10,515 nt of DNA from an uncultured Planctomycetaceae bacterium (lineage in GTDB: Bacteria > Planctomycetota > Planctomycetia > Pirellulales > Pirellulaceae): contig CAIYOB010000120.1 of NCBI GenBank assembly GCA_903927685.1, positions 1 through 10,515 on the forward strand, in the 5' to 3' direction. The position numbers and the translations under genes were made by a program. Below, one piece after another: positions 1 through 7,894 of this stretch; position 1 is the stretch's first letter; each line of letters begins with the position of its first letter. A model generated the notes under the pieces. The model was given only the letters and a program-made list of their open reading frames with translations. It did not search any database and was not told the DNA's origin.

Positions 1-1459
1 ACAAAGTTGGTCTCGCCAGAAACACAGTTTGGACCTTGGGATCGTCGAAGCCTTCCGTCAGAATATTTACATTCGCTACGACGTCGAGGCTTCCCTTCCT
101 GAAATCGTCGATGGTTTTCTCATTGAGTTCGGCATCGATTTTTACGTTATGGTCAGCATCGTGGATCGACGAAACGACGTAGCCGGCGGCGATGCCACGT
201 TGTTTCAAAAGCGCCGTAAGGGCAATTGCATTGGCGATGTTTAAAGCGAAAATAATCGTCCGACCGTAGCGTTTCCTGTTGTTGACGTAGTGGTCAACAA
301 TGAGGCGATTGCGTTCCTTGTTGGTTCCAATCGTGGCGGAGATGCCTTCGCCAAGCTTGCCGAAGTCGCCACCGCTTCGAATGAGGGTAGCAAGGGCACC
401 CTCGTCCAGTTGGAAATTGACTTTGGTCGCGACGTCCTCAAAGTGCGGCTCAGCAAGAATACCTTGGATTACTAGCTCTTGTAGGTCCACGGTGTGGATG
501 ATATCACCCGGGAACATCTTCTTCATCAATCCCTGCTCGCTCTTGGCCGTTCTGTATGGCGTCGCCGTAAGCCCAAGCACACAGGTCTCAGGGCGATGAT
601 TGCGAACCTCGTCGATCACCCTACGATACGTGGGCGCCGGAGCATGGTGGGCTTCATCTACAACGAGGCATATCCGTCGTTCATCGCTTAGCCACTTGTC
701 TCGAAGAAACTTGGTGCCGTTCGATCGTCCGAGGCTAAACACGCTGCCAATTACTACATCGTCTTCGTGGGTGAGTTCAACCGGTTGCGCATGTCGGCCC
801 GATACTTTTCGACAAGTGAACCGCTCCTTGGCGTGCAGCACGTCACCTCGGTACGCTGATTGGCAGAATGCATTACATGCCTGATCGATCAACGAATGAC
901 GATGAGCCAGCCAGAGAACTTCCCCCCCCTTGTCGAGCACTTCCGATAGGAGGAAATGAACGGCAGTGCGAGTCTTTCCGCCACCAGTTGGGACGACGAG
1001 GACGCCGGCAAAACCGGCTACCATCTTCTCCTTCATCTGCTCTATTGCAGCCTTTTGATGCTCGTAAAGTGGGTGCGGGTGATTTCCTTGGGCGGCGATA
1101 ACTTGCATGGCGTTATCGTCTGTAACCCAGAGGCCCGCGTCCGCGACCATCTCCCTCGCCGGTGGCGTATTTGCCGGCATTGCGCCCCGAAGCCGACAGA
1201 TAATCCAGGTGGAGTCATCTTTGAAGGAACTCCAAGCATGTTCCTTCCCTCGGATGGTTTGCCCATCGACCTCTGGATTAACAAGCACGGCGCAGTCGCC
1301 TGACAAGATGAGCCGAACGCGATTGAGGGCTTTAATGTCACGGCGCGGAATACCAAAGCGGCGTCGGTACTCTGCGTAAGTCAACCGCAGAACGCCGCCA
1401 GGGAACGCAAGCAACTCTTCGTGAAGCTCTCGACCGATTTGGTGTATCGTTTTCGCCAT
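1..1459 (-). CDS. SF2 DEAD/DEAH-box helicase, N-terminal 486 codons (3' end outside window)
   Basis: I translated the reverse strand from the ATG at 1459 and found an uninterrupted frame to base 1 with no stop, so the C-terminus lies beyond the window. The motifs of a nucleic-acid helicase are in order: a Q-like YEHQ near residue 132, Walker A PTGGGKT at 157-163, DEAH at 268-271 in VVDEAHHAP, motif III LTATPYRT at 297-304, motif IV-like TIIFALNI at 401-408, and motif V with LTEGFDD at 467-473. The frame breaks off at ARPTL, just where motif VI should follow. The first ~130 residues match no domain I can name. The start has a GAGGGA about 10 bases upstream; an in-frame ATG at 1501 would add 14 residues but has no ribosome site. 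GC content is visibly lower than in the rest of the window, and codons such as ATA, TTA and CGA are more common, which suggests acquisition. Such stand-alone helicases occur in restriction-like and defence loci, but nothing here proves that role. Confidence 0.9.
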   Translation of the reverse strand, partial: MAKTIHQIGRELHEELLAFPGGVLRLTYAEYRRRFGIPRRDIKALNRVRLILSGDCAVLVNPEVDGQTIRGKEHAWSSFKDDSTWIICRLRGAMPANTPPAREMVADAGLWVTDDNAMQVIAAQGNHPHPLYEHQKAAIEQMKEKMVAGFAGVLVVPTGGGKTRTAVHFLLSEVLDKGGEVLWLAHRHSLIDQACNAFCQSAYRGDVLHAKERFTCRKVSGRHAQPVELTHEDDVVIGSVFSLGRSNGTKFLRDKWLSDERRICLVVDEAHHAPAPTYRRVIDEVRNHRPETCVLGLTATPYRTAKSEQGLMKKMFPGDIIHTVDLQELVIQGILAEPHFEDVATKVNFQLDEGALATLIRSGGDFGKLGEGISATIGTNKERNRLIVDHYVNNRKRYGRTIIFALNIANAIALTALLKQRGIAAGYVVSSIHDADHNVKIDAELNEKTIDDFRKGSLDVVANVNILTEGFDDPKVQTVFLARPTL

Positions 1460-1960
1460 GTGGGATCGTTCCCTCAATTCGGGATTAACTTGAACACACA
1501 TCTGAAGCGGACTTAGCTTAACCCCTTCCACAGCGTATGCAACGACTCCTGCGGCTATGATCGCAACTTTTGTTCGATGGCGGCCGCTTGCCGGTTGCCA
1601 GCTTTCCGTCCTTCGTTCCTGCGCACGAGGCCGCCTGCTTCGTCCTCCATTCCTCCCGGACAATTGGCACCGTGAACGAGGCTGACAGCGAATCGTCAGT
1701 TCGTGGGTAGAGGGCGATCTGCTGCGAGGCGAAGCCGATTGAGCAACCGGTCATCTAGCCCTTGGTAGGCGATCAGGGACATGGTTCGTGGGCACTGGTC
1801 AGTGGTGAGTTGTCCGTCGTCCGTGGTTGCCATTTATCGATCATTGAGGAGGTAATTGTCCCCATCTGGTCGATTTTCCGCGAGAACACGTCAGGTATCG
1901 CGAAAGGGACAAGAATCCCCGGTAAGACATGGCTCCGGTCAGGCAAAAAAACACCTTAAC
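1460..1960. other. Intergenic stretch of moderate GC, no supported gene
   Basis: This is the region behind the start of the helicase. It holds short open frames only: a 78-codon minus-strand frame (1518-1754) and, overlapping it in another frame, a 31-codon one (1650-1555) whose GGGAGGA lies only about one base before its ATG. Neither resembles a family I know. The only pattern is a degenerate G/T-rich stretch at about 1795-1830 with repeated GTCCGT and GGTNAGT-like words. The promoter of the helicase should lie in the first hundred bases, but I cannot point to a convincing -35/-10 pair. Confidence 0.5.
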
Positions 1961-2890
1961 GTCGGCCCTCCCTGGGAAATTAGGGTGGGGCGCTGGGCAA
2001 AACCCTGGCAAGCGGCGGCGGGCCCCTGAGCCCGTCGCCCCCGTCGCCCCGGTCTCCAGCCAGTCCCCGGTCAGCCGTACGGCCCTTCTCGCTGCATGAC
2101 GGATTCCGTAACGCATTGCACGTTAACCGCTTAACTGATGTCTGTTCTTTCCCGGTCCAGCAAAGACCATAGCGCCAAGGCCGCCGGGCGGGGTCGGCTG
2201 CGGACCTCGCCGCGCTGTCGAAGCCAGCCGCGGCGGACCGCTCACCCTCTCGCTCGCGCTTCGGGCTACGGTGCAGCGGAACGTCCCGCCTCCATCCCTG
2301 GCCGCCGGCCCCGCCTTCCCGGTGGACGGCTGTGGAACTGCCCGGCGCCTTGGCGGCTCGACACTGCGGGGGCTTCGGGGCTTGGACCGGCTGCCATGCT
2401 GCCCACTTCTCAGCAGTCGATGAGCCTGTCCGTTACTGTCAATTCGTACTGCGGCTGTAAAATGCCTTCGGGCGCCTCGCGGGGCACATCGACATGACGG
2501 ATGGAGGCCTGCCCCGGGGGACATTGCCGTTCCTGCTCCTTCTCGGTCTTTTCGTTCGGGCTCGCCGGTATGTGTTCACGGCGGAAGCGACCGCCAGCCG
2601 GCCCGGCGGACCCGGGAGTGAGAGACACCTTCTTTGAGCCATCGCAGGGTGACGTGATCCTGCGGCACTGTGGGCGGTGGCGTCCCGCAGCGCCCTGGCG
2701 CCGCCGCGCGGGGACCTCCGCGTCTACACCCGGACAGCGACTGGGACAGTGACTCCGCAGAGATTCCGCCCCTTGGCCCACGCCCGCAACCAATGCGATC
2801 GCAGCCGGAATCGCCGCCCGTTGCGATGCTGTGCTCCGGAACGTGTTGCATGGCCCCAGCGCGGCCGCCTACGCTTCCGTCAGCGGCGCA
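1961..2890. other. GC-rich intergenic stretch, no supported gene
   Basis: Base composition jumps to very high GC here. Open frames of 70-130 codons exist on both strands and in several frames, as expected by chance in such DNA. Their products are rich in Arg, Pro, Ala and Gly with no hydrophobic core pattern, no recognisable motif and no good ribosome site. A minus-strand frame ending at 2410 has a more protein-like last 35 residues, so a decayed gene cannot be excluded. No tRNA, RNase P, SRP or tmRNA signature is visible. The sequence could be a decayed gene or an interspersed repeat; I cannot tell which. Confidence 0.45.
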
Positions 2891-2891
2891 G

Positions 2892-2897
2892 TAGAAT
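2892..2897 (+). promoter_or_regulatory. Candidate -10 element of the nucleoside hydrolase-like gene
   Basis: TAGAAT stands in GTAGAATAGCG, about 45 bases before the ATG at 2943. It resembles the -10 boxes before the two other promoter-proximal genes in this window (TACAAT and TACACT). No matching -35 hexamer sits at the usual distance, so this is a weak call. Confidence 0.35.
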
Positions 2898-2942
2898 AGC
2901 GTCGGATTTTGGCTCCGCGTCCCGTGTCAACAAGGCCATACC

Positions 2943-4004
2943 ATGACTGTCCGCCCTTCCCTACTGTGTGCCTGGCTCGCGCTCAATCTCCTCTTGCTCG
3001 CCGGGGGCGATCCGGCATCCGGGGCAGCCCCAGCTGCGCCTCGTCCCGTGGTGATCTTCGATACGGACATCGGCTCGGATTGCGACGATGCCGGAGCGTT
3101 GGCCGTCTTGCACGCGCTGGCCGACGCCGGCGAGGTGGAGATCCTGGGCGTGATCTTCAGCAGCGGGCGGAACCGGTACGGCGTCGGAACGTGCGACGCG
3201 ATCAACACGTACTACGGCCGCGGCGACCTGCCGCTGGGACAGTACCGGGGAACCGATGTCGGCGATCCGAGCGATTCCTACACCCGGCGAATCGCGACCG
3301 ACACCAAATTGTTCGGGCACGACGTCGTCGATCAGGCTCCGGATCTGGTCGCCGTCTACCGGTCGTTGCTGGAATCCCAGCCCGACCAGCGCGTCACCAT
3401 TTGCACGGTCGGGCATCCGCACGGTTTGGTGCACCTGCTGCGCGATCCGCGCGGCGCGGCTTTGGTGCGGGCCAAAGTCGAGCGTTGGGTGGCCATGGGG
3501 ATGGGCGGCTGGAACTTCCAGGCGATGGGGATGGCGGCCTACTGCCAGGAGTTGCTCGACAACTGGCCGGCGCCGTTCTACATCTCGCCCAGCGGCGAGC
3601 AGATCAAAACGGGACACCGCTTGCTGCCTCAGACCCCCGCGTCGAATCCGGTCCGCGAAGCGTACCGGCTGTGGGGCAACCGGACAGCCCTGACGGAAGG
3701 CCGGTCCAGTTGGGATCAGGTCGCGGTCCTGTTCGTGGCCCGGCCGGCCCTGTTCGAGGTCCAGTCCCGCGGACGCGTCGAACGTCAGCCCGACGGCAAG
3801 GTGATTTGGAATCCCCAGGCGGACCACCCGAATCACCACCTCGTTGTGCCCCAGCCCTCCGCCGACGAACTGGCCGGGATCATTGAGGAATTGATGGCAC
3901 GAGAGCCGAAACGGGGCTCGACCTGCGCAACGTCGCCGACCCCTGGAATACACGCTGCCCCTCGGATACAACAAGAAGGTCGTCACACTTCCTCCGATTC
4001 CTAG
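2943..4004 (+). CDS. Secreted nucleoside hydrolase-family protein
   Basis: The 353-residue product starts with a signal peptide (a short Arg-containing head, a Leu-rich core at 7-20, then Ala/Pro-rich sequence), so it probably acts outside the cytoplasm. Residues 36-56 carry the family hallmark, VIFDTDIGSDCDDAGAL, the Asp cluster that binds Ca2+ in nucleoside hydrolases, which cleave the N-glycosidic bond of ribonucleosides. MGGWNF (187-192) and SWDQVAVL (256-263) fit the middle and C-terminal family blocks; D258 would be the last metal ligand. Several binding-site positions look changed: GWNF where relatives I recall have EWNF, and VGHPHG (156-161) where a GPLTN-like block is usual. The family match is good, but the substrate is uncertain. 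The last ~30 residues, after EELMAREP, look unlike the family. The next gene begins 23 bases downstream. The ATG has only a weak AAGG about 8 bases upstream. Confidence 0.85.
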   Translation: MTVRPSLLCAWLALNLLLLAGGDPASGAAPAAPRPVVIFDTDIGSDCDDAGALAVLHALADAGEVEILGVIFSSGRNRYGVGTCDAINTYYGRGDLPLGQYRGTDVGDPSDSYTRRIATDTKLFGHDVVDQAPDLVAVYRSLLESQPDQRVTICTVGHPHGLVHLLRDPRGAALVRAKVERWVAMGMGGWNFQAMGMAAYCQELLDNWPAPFYISPSGEQIKTGHRLLPQTPASNPVREAYRLWGNRTALTEGRSSWDQVAVLFVARPALFEVQSRGRVERQPDGKVIWNPQADHPNHHLVVPQPSADELAGIIEELMAREPKRGSTCATSPTPGIHAAPRIQQEGRHTSSDS

Positions 4005-4017
4005 TCCCGTTGTCGGC

Positions 4018-4022
4018 AGGGG
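4018..4022 (+). promoter_or_regulatory. Ribosome binding site that decides the oxidoreductase start
   Basis: AGGGG lies 5 bases before the ATG at 4028. The frame could also begin at TTG 4010, but that codon has no such site, and family members usually begin with a Met followed by a KAAYI- or QAAYL-like strand, exactly as from 4028. Confidence 0.6.
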
Positions 4023-4027
4023 ATGCC

Positions 4028-5023
4028 ATGCAAGCCGCTTACCTGGAACGTACCGGTCCTCCCGAAACGATCGTCTACGGCGAATTGCCTAAGCCGGTTT
4101 TGAAAGCCGCGGAAGTGCTGGTCAAGGTCGCGGCCGTAGCGGTGAATCCCATCGACACGTACATCCGCAGCGGGGCCGTCGCAGGCTGGCCGCTGCCCCA
4201 GCCGTTCATCGTCGGCTGTGACCTGGCCGGCGTCGTCGAGGAACTGGGGCCGGGCGCGACCCGCTTTCAAATCGGCGACCGCGTGTGGGGCAGCAATCAA
4301 GGCTTGCTGGGGCGGCAGGGAACGTTCGCCGAATACTGCGCGGTCGACGAGTGCTGGTTGTACCCCACCCCGGACGAGGTCAGCGACGAGACGGCGGCGG
4401 CCTCGGCGCTGGTCGGTATCACCGCGCACCTGGGGCTGTTCCGCGAAGCCAGGCTGCAGCCGGGTGAGACGTTGTTCGTGCCCGGCGGTACGGGCGGCGT
4501 GGGCTCAATGGTCGTGCAGATGGCCAAGGCGGCGGGCGCGCGCGTCCTGACCACGGGCGGCTCGGACGACAAGGTTCGGCGCTGCCTGGAATTAGGCGCC
4601 GACGCTGCCGTCAATTACCGGACGCAGGACGTGGATGCCGCGGTTCGCGAGTTCGCACCGGGCGGTGTCAACGTGTTCTGGGAGACGCGCCGCGAGCCCG
4701 ACTTCGACAAGATCACGGCTTGGCTGGCCGAACGCGGCCGGATCGTCATCATGGCCGGCCGCGACGCGCGGCCCGCGTTCCCGGTCGGCCCGTTCTACGT
4801 GAAAGAGTGCTCGCTGCACGGGTTCGTGATGTTCAAGGCCAGCCCGCAGGAACTGGCCGGCTGTGCCGCCGACATGAACCGCTGGTTCTCCGCGGGCCGG
4901 CTGCGGGCGCAGTTCGGCTGTGTGCTGCCCCTGTCCCAGACGGTCGAAGCCCATCGCTTGCAGGAGCAGAACACGCTGCACAAGGCCGGTACGCTGGCCG
5001 GCAAGATTGTGCTCAAGCCGTGA
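4028..5023 (+). CDS. Quinone oxidoreductase-like MDR enzyme (NADPH-dependent, zinc-free)
   Basis: The 331-residue product is a full-length medium-chain dehydrogenase/reductase of the zeta-crystallin/QOR branch, cytoplasmic, which transfers hydride from NADPH to quinones or other activated carbonyl compounds. The N-terminal GroES-like domain shows the usual run: VNPIDTYIRSG (39-49), GCDLAGVVEELG (63-74), GDRVWG (83-88) and GTFAEY (98-103). The Rossmann domain has the nucleotide loop GGTGGVG at 153-159. The four-Cys structural zinc lobe of true alcohol dehydrogenases is absent. The C-terminus ends in the common HKAGTLAGKIVLKP pattern. It follows the nucleoside hydrolase-like gene by 23 bases on the same strand, so the two are probably co-transcribed, though no shared pathway is obvious. 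The substrate cannot be read from sequence. Confidence 0.9.
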   Translation: MQAAYLERTGPPETIVYGELPKPVLKAAEVLVKVAAVAVNPIDTYIRSGAVAGWPLPQPFIVGCDLAGVVEELGPGATRFQIGDRVWGSNQGLLGRQGTFAEYCAVDECWLYPTPDEVSDETAAASALVGITAHLGLFREARLQPGETLFVPGGTGGVGSMVVQMAKAAGARVLTTGGSDDKVRRCLELGADAAVNYRTQDVDAAVREFAPGGVNVFWETRREPDFDKITAWLAERGRIVIMAGRDARPAFPVGPFYVKECSLHGFVMFKASPQELAGCAADMNRWFSAGRLRAQFGCVLPLSQTVEAHRLQEQNTLHKAGTLAGKIVLKP

Positions 5024-5061
5024 CCAGCGCGGGGAAAGACGCTCGTACGTACTTGAAAGTT

Positions 5062-5076
5062 CGACTTTGAAAGTCG
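5062..5076. promoter_or_regulatory. Perfect palindrome, candidate operator
   Basis: CGACTTT-G-AAAGTCG is an inverted repeat of 7 bases each side of one centre base. It overlaps the candidate -35 box of the next gene. The word TTGAAAGT also occurs 14 bases earlier (5053-5060), so the region has two direct half-copies as well. A dimeric repressor, or autoregulation by a neighbouring protein, is plausible but not shown. Confidence 0.45.
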
Positions 5077-5093
5077 GATTTTCCTGGTACAAT
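5067..5093 (+). promoter_or_regulatory. Candidate promoter of the AAA/DUF4143-HD pair
   Basis: A TTGAAA box (5067-5072) and a TACAAT box (5088-5093) are 15 bases apart, shorter than the usual 17. The -10 is a good match and lies just 7 bases before the ATG at 5101, which places the likely transcription start on or beside that ATG. The mRNA would then be leaderless. Confidence 0.5.
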
Positions 5094-5100
5094 GGCGGCC

Positions 5101-6321
5101 ATGAAGACCGTTCCGCGTCCCGAGTATGTCGCCGCCGTGAAACGCGCCCTGGGGCGTGCGCCGGTCACGGCGTTGCTCGGCCCCCGTCAGGCCGGGAAGA
5201 CCACGCTGGCGCGGGCCATTGCCCGGGAACGGACCCAGTGCCATTACTTCGACCTGGAGGATCCGGGCGATCTCCAGGCCCTGGAGCAGGCCCAGACCGT
5301 CTTGGGCGGGCTGCGGGGCTTGGTGGTGATTGACGAGGTCCAGCGGCGGCCGGAACTGTTTCCCGTGCTGCGCGTGCTGGCCGACCGGCCGCCCGCTGCG
5401 GCGCGGTTCCTGGTGCTGGGCAGTGCGTCGCCCGAACTGCTGCGGCAGTCGTCGGAATCGCTGGCGGGACGAATCGAGTTCGTCGAACTGCACGGCTTCG
5501 GCTTGAACGAGACAGGCCAGCCGTCGTGGCGGCGTCTCTGGCTCCGCGGGGGCTTTCCCCGGTCCTTTCTGGCGGCCTCGGACCGGGATGCCTTTGACTG
5601 GTTGGCCAACTTCGCGCGCACCTACCTGGAACGCGACTTGCCGCAACTGGGCCTGAGCCTGCCGCCGCTGCTGCTGAACCGCTTTTGGACGATGGTCGCG
5701 CACTACCACGGACAGACTTGGAATTCATCCGAGGTGGGCCGCTCGTTGGGCATCAGCGACCAAACCACTCGGCGATACCTGGATGTGCTGAGCGCCGCGT
5801 ATCTGGTCCGGCAATTGCCTCCGTGGTTTGAGAATGTCGCCAAGCGTCAAGTGAAGGCGCCGAAGGTCTATGTCCGCGATTCGGGCCTGCTGCATCGCTT
5901 GCTGGACATCGTGGCCGCCAAGAACCTGTTTGCCCATCCCAAGGCGGGCGCCTCGTGGGAAGGTTGGGTCATCGAGTACATTCTCCGTCGCTGCGGCGAT
6001 CGGCAAGGGTTTTTCTGGGCCACGCACGGCGGCGCTGAACTCGACCTGCTCGTCGTCCGCGGCCAGCAGCGTTACGGTTTCGAAATCAAGTTATCCGACG
6101 CGCCTGTGGTCACCAAGTCCATGCAGATCGCGCTGGCGGACCTGCAGTTGGCCGCGCTGGCCGTGGTCTACCCGGGCCGGCGGCGCGTGACACTGGACCG
6201 CCGGATCGAGTTGGTTCCCCTCACGGAGTTGGACGAGTACCTGGTTCAGGCCAAGTTGTTGCTCCGCCCGCGGCGGCCCGGACCTCGACCCTCACGGCCG
6301 AACCCCCAAGACCCCGAATAA
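5101..6321 (+). CDS. AAA ATPase with DUF4143 C-terminal domain
   Basis: The 406-residue product has the two-part structure of the AAA_14/DUF4143 family, whose cellular role is poorly known. Seen in order: Walker A GPRQAGKTT (27-35), Walker B LVVIDEV (74-80) with D78/E79, a sensor-like GSASPELL (107-114), then LAGRIEFVEL and RGGFPRSFLA typical of the family. A winged-helix-like stretch, NSSEVGRSLGISDQTTRRYL, covers about 208-227. The end carries a nuclease-type PD-(D/E)xK pattern: WEGWVIE (286-292), then D315 in ELDLLV and FEIK with E328/K330. All key residues look intact. The last ~20 residues are Pro/Arg-rich and probably disordered. I prefer ATG 5101 to the in-frame ATG 5092 because 5092 lies inside the -10 box and neither has a ribosome site. 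The HD gene follows after 28 bases. Confidence 0.9.
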   Translation: MKTVPRPEYVAAVKRALGRAPVTALLGPRQAGKTTLARAIARERTQCHYFDLEDPGDLQALEQAQTVLGGLRGLVVIDEVQRRPELFPVLRVLADRPPAAARFLVLGSASPELLRQSSESLAGRIEFVELHGFGLNETGQPSWRRLWLRGGFPRSFLAASDRDAFDWLANFARTYLERDLPQLGLSLPPLLLNRFWTMVAHYHGQTWNSSEVGRSLGISDQTTRRYLDVLSAAYLVRQLPPWFENVAKRQVKAPKVYVRDSGLLHRLLDIVAAKNLFAHPKAGASWEGWVIEYILRRCGDRQGFFWATHGGAELDLLVVRGQQRYGFEIKLSDAPVVTKSMQIALADLQLAALAVVYPGRRRVTLDRRIELVPLTELDEYLVQAKLLLRPRRPGPRPSRPNPQDPE

Positions 6322-6349
6322 TCCACGAGACGCCTGCCCGCTTCCGACC

Positions 6350-7684
<1,335 letters not shown>

Positions 7685-7735
7685 CGCGGAGCGGCCCACC
7701 CAACGAAAGCACTTGAAGTTGCCCGTGTTCTCGGT

Positions 7736-7760
7736 CCCCACCGGCGCAAGGCCGGTGGGG
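7736..7760 (+). terminator. Strong hairpin after the HD gene, likely terminator
   Basis: CCCCACCGGC and GCCGGTGGGG form a perfect 10-bp stem around the 5-base loop GCAAG. The sequence after it (TAGTTGATTT) is only modestly T-rich, so the classic U-tract is imperfect. Its place between the HD stop codon and the next promoter favours termination; an interspersed palindromic repeat is the other option. Confidence 0.55.
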
Positions 7761-7816
7761 TAGTTGATTTGGCGAACATGGCCAGATTCCAAGAGATGTA
7801 CGCGGGACGCATCCGT

Positions 7817-7848
7817 GGTTGTCGGGCGTCTCGGTTGTCGGGCGCCTC
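7817..7848. repeat. Two tandem 16-bp units with one mismatch
   Basis: GGTTGTCGGGCGTCTC is followed at once by GGTTGTCGGGCGCCTC. The unit sits just upstream of the permease promoter. The word TCCGTGGTTG at its left edge (7812-7821) also occurs at 1820-1829 in the other large gap. Confidence 0.7.
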
Positions 7849-7853
7849 GGCCA

Positions 7854-7883
7854 TTGAACTTCCGGCTTTCCGCCGGTTACACT
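7854..7883 (+). promoter_or_regulatory. Promoter of the permease gene with a palindromic spacer
   Basis: TTGAAC (7854-7859) and TACACT (7878-7883) are 18 bases apart. The spacer holds CCGGC-TTTCC-GCCGG (7862-7876), a 5-bp inverted repeat that could be an operator. Transcription should start about 5 bases or less before the ATG at 7895. Confidence 0.5.
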
Positions 7884-7894
7884 GGCGGCCTGTG

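Noticed and set aside
29..1379. Several plus-strand open frames of 60-115 codons
   Set aside because: They lie opposite the helicase frame, which shows all the expected motifs in order; the plus-strand products show no motif and overlap one another.
1518..1754. Minus-strand frame of 78 codons, and a 31-codon frame (1555-1650) inside it in another register
   Set aside because: No family resemblance, poorly placed ribosome sites and Arg/Ser-rich tails. The two registers compete and neither is convincing.
1929..2099. Plus-strand 56-codon frame beginning MAPVRQKNTLTSALPG
   Set aside because: No ribosome binding site, a Pro/Val/Ala low-complexity end and no recognisable family; likely chance in GC-rich DNA.
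2020..2120. The tail of a group II intron (domain V-like AGCCGTACGGC)
   Set aside because: The GAAA-type tetraloop, catalytic triad and bulge of domain V are absent, and no reverse transcriptase is encoded.
2123..2946. Long overlapping frames on both strands (up to 133 codons)
   Set aside because: Products are Arg/Pro/Gly-rich without a hydrophobic pattern, and frames on both strands are open at once, as expected for random GC-rich sequence.
2909..3986. Frames of 325 and 341 codons overlapping the nucleoside hydrolase-like gene
   Set aside because: Mirror and shifted readings of a high-GC gene; only the 2943 frame has a signal peptide and the DTD...DD motif.
7769..7894. An upstream extension of the permease by 42 codons
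   Set aside because: It would translate the tandem repeat and the promoter region; the residues look random, while the Met at 7895 starts a normal family N-terminus.
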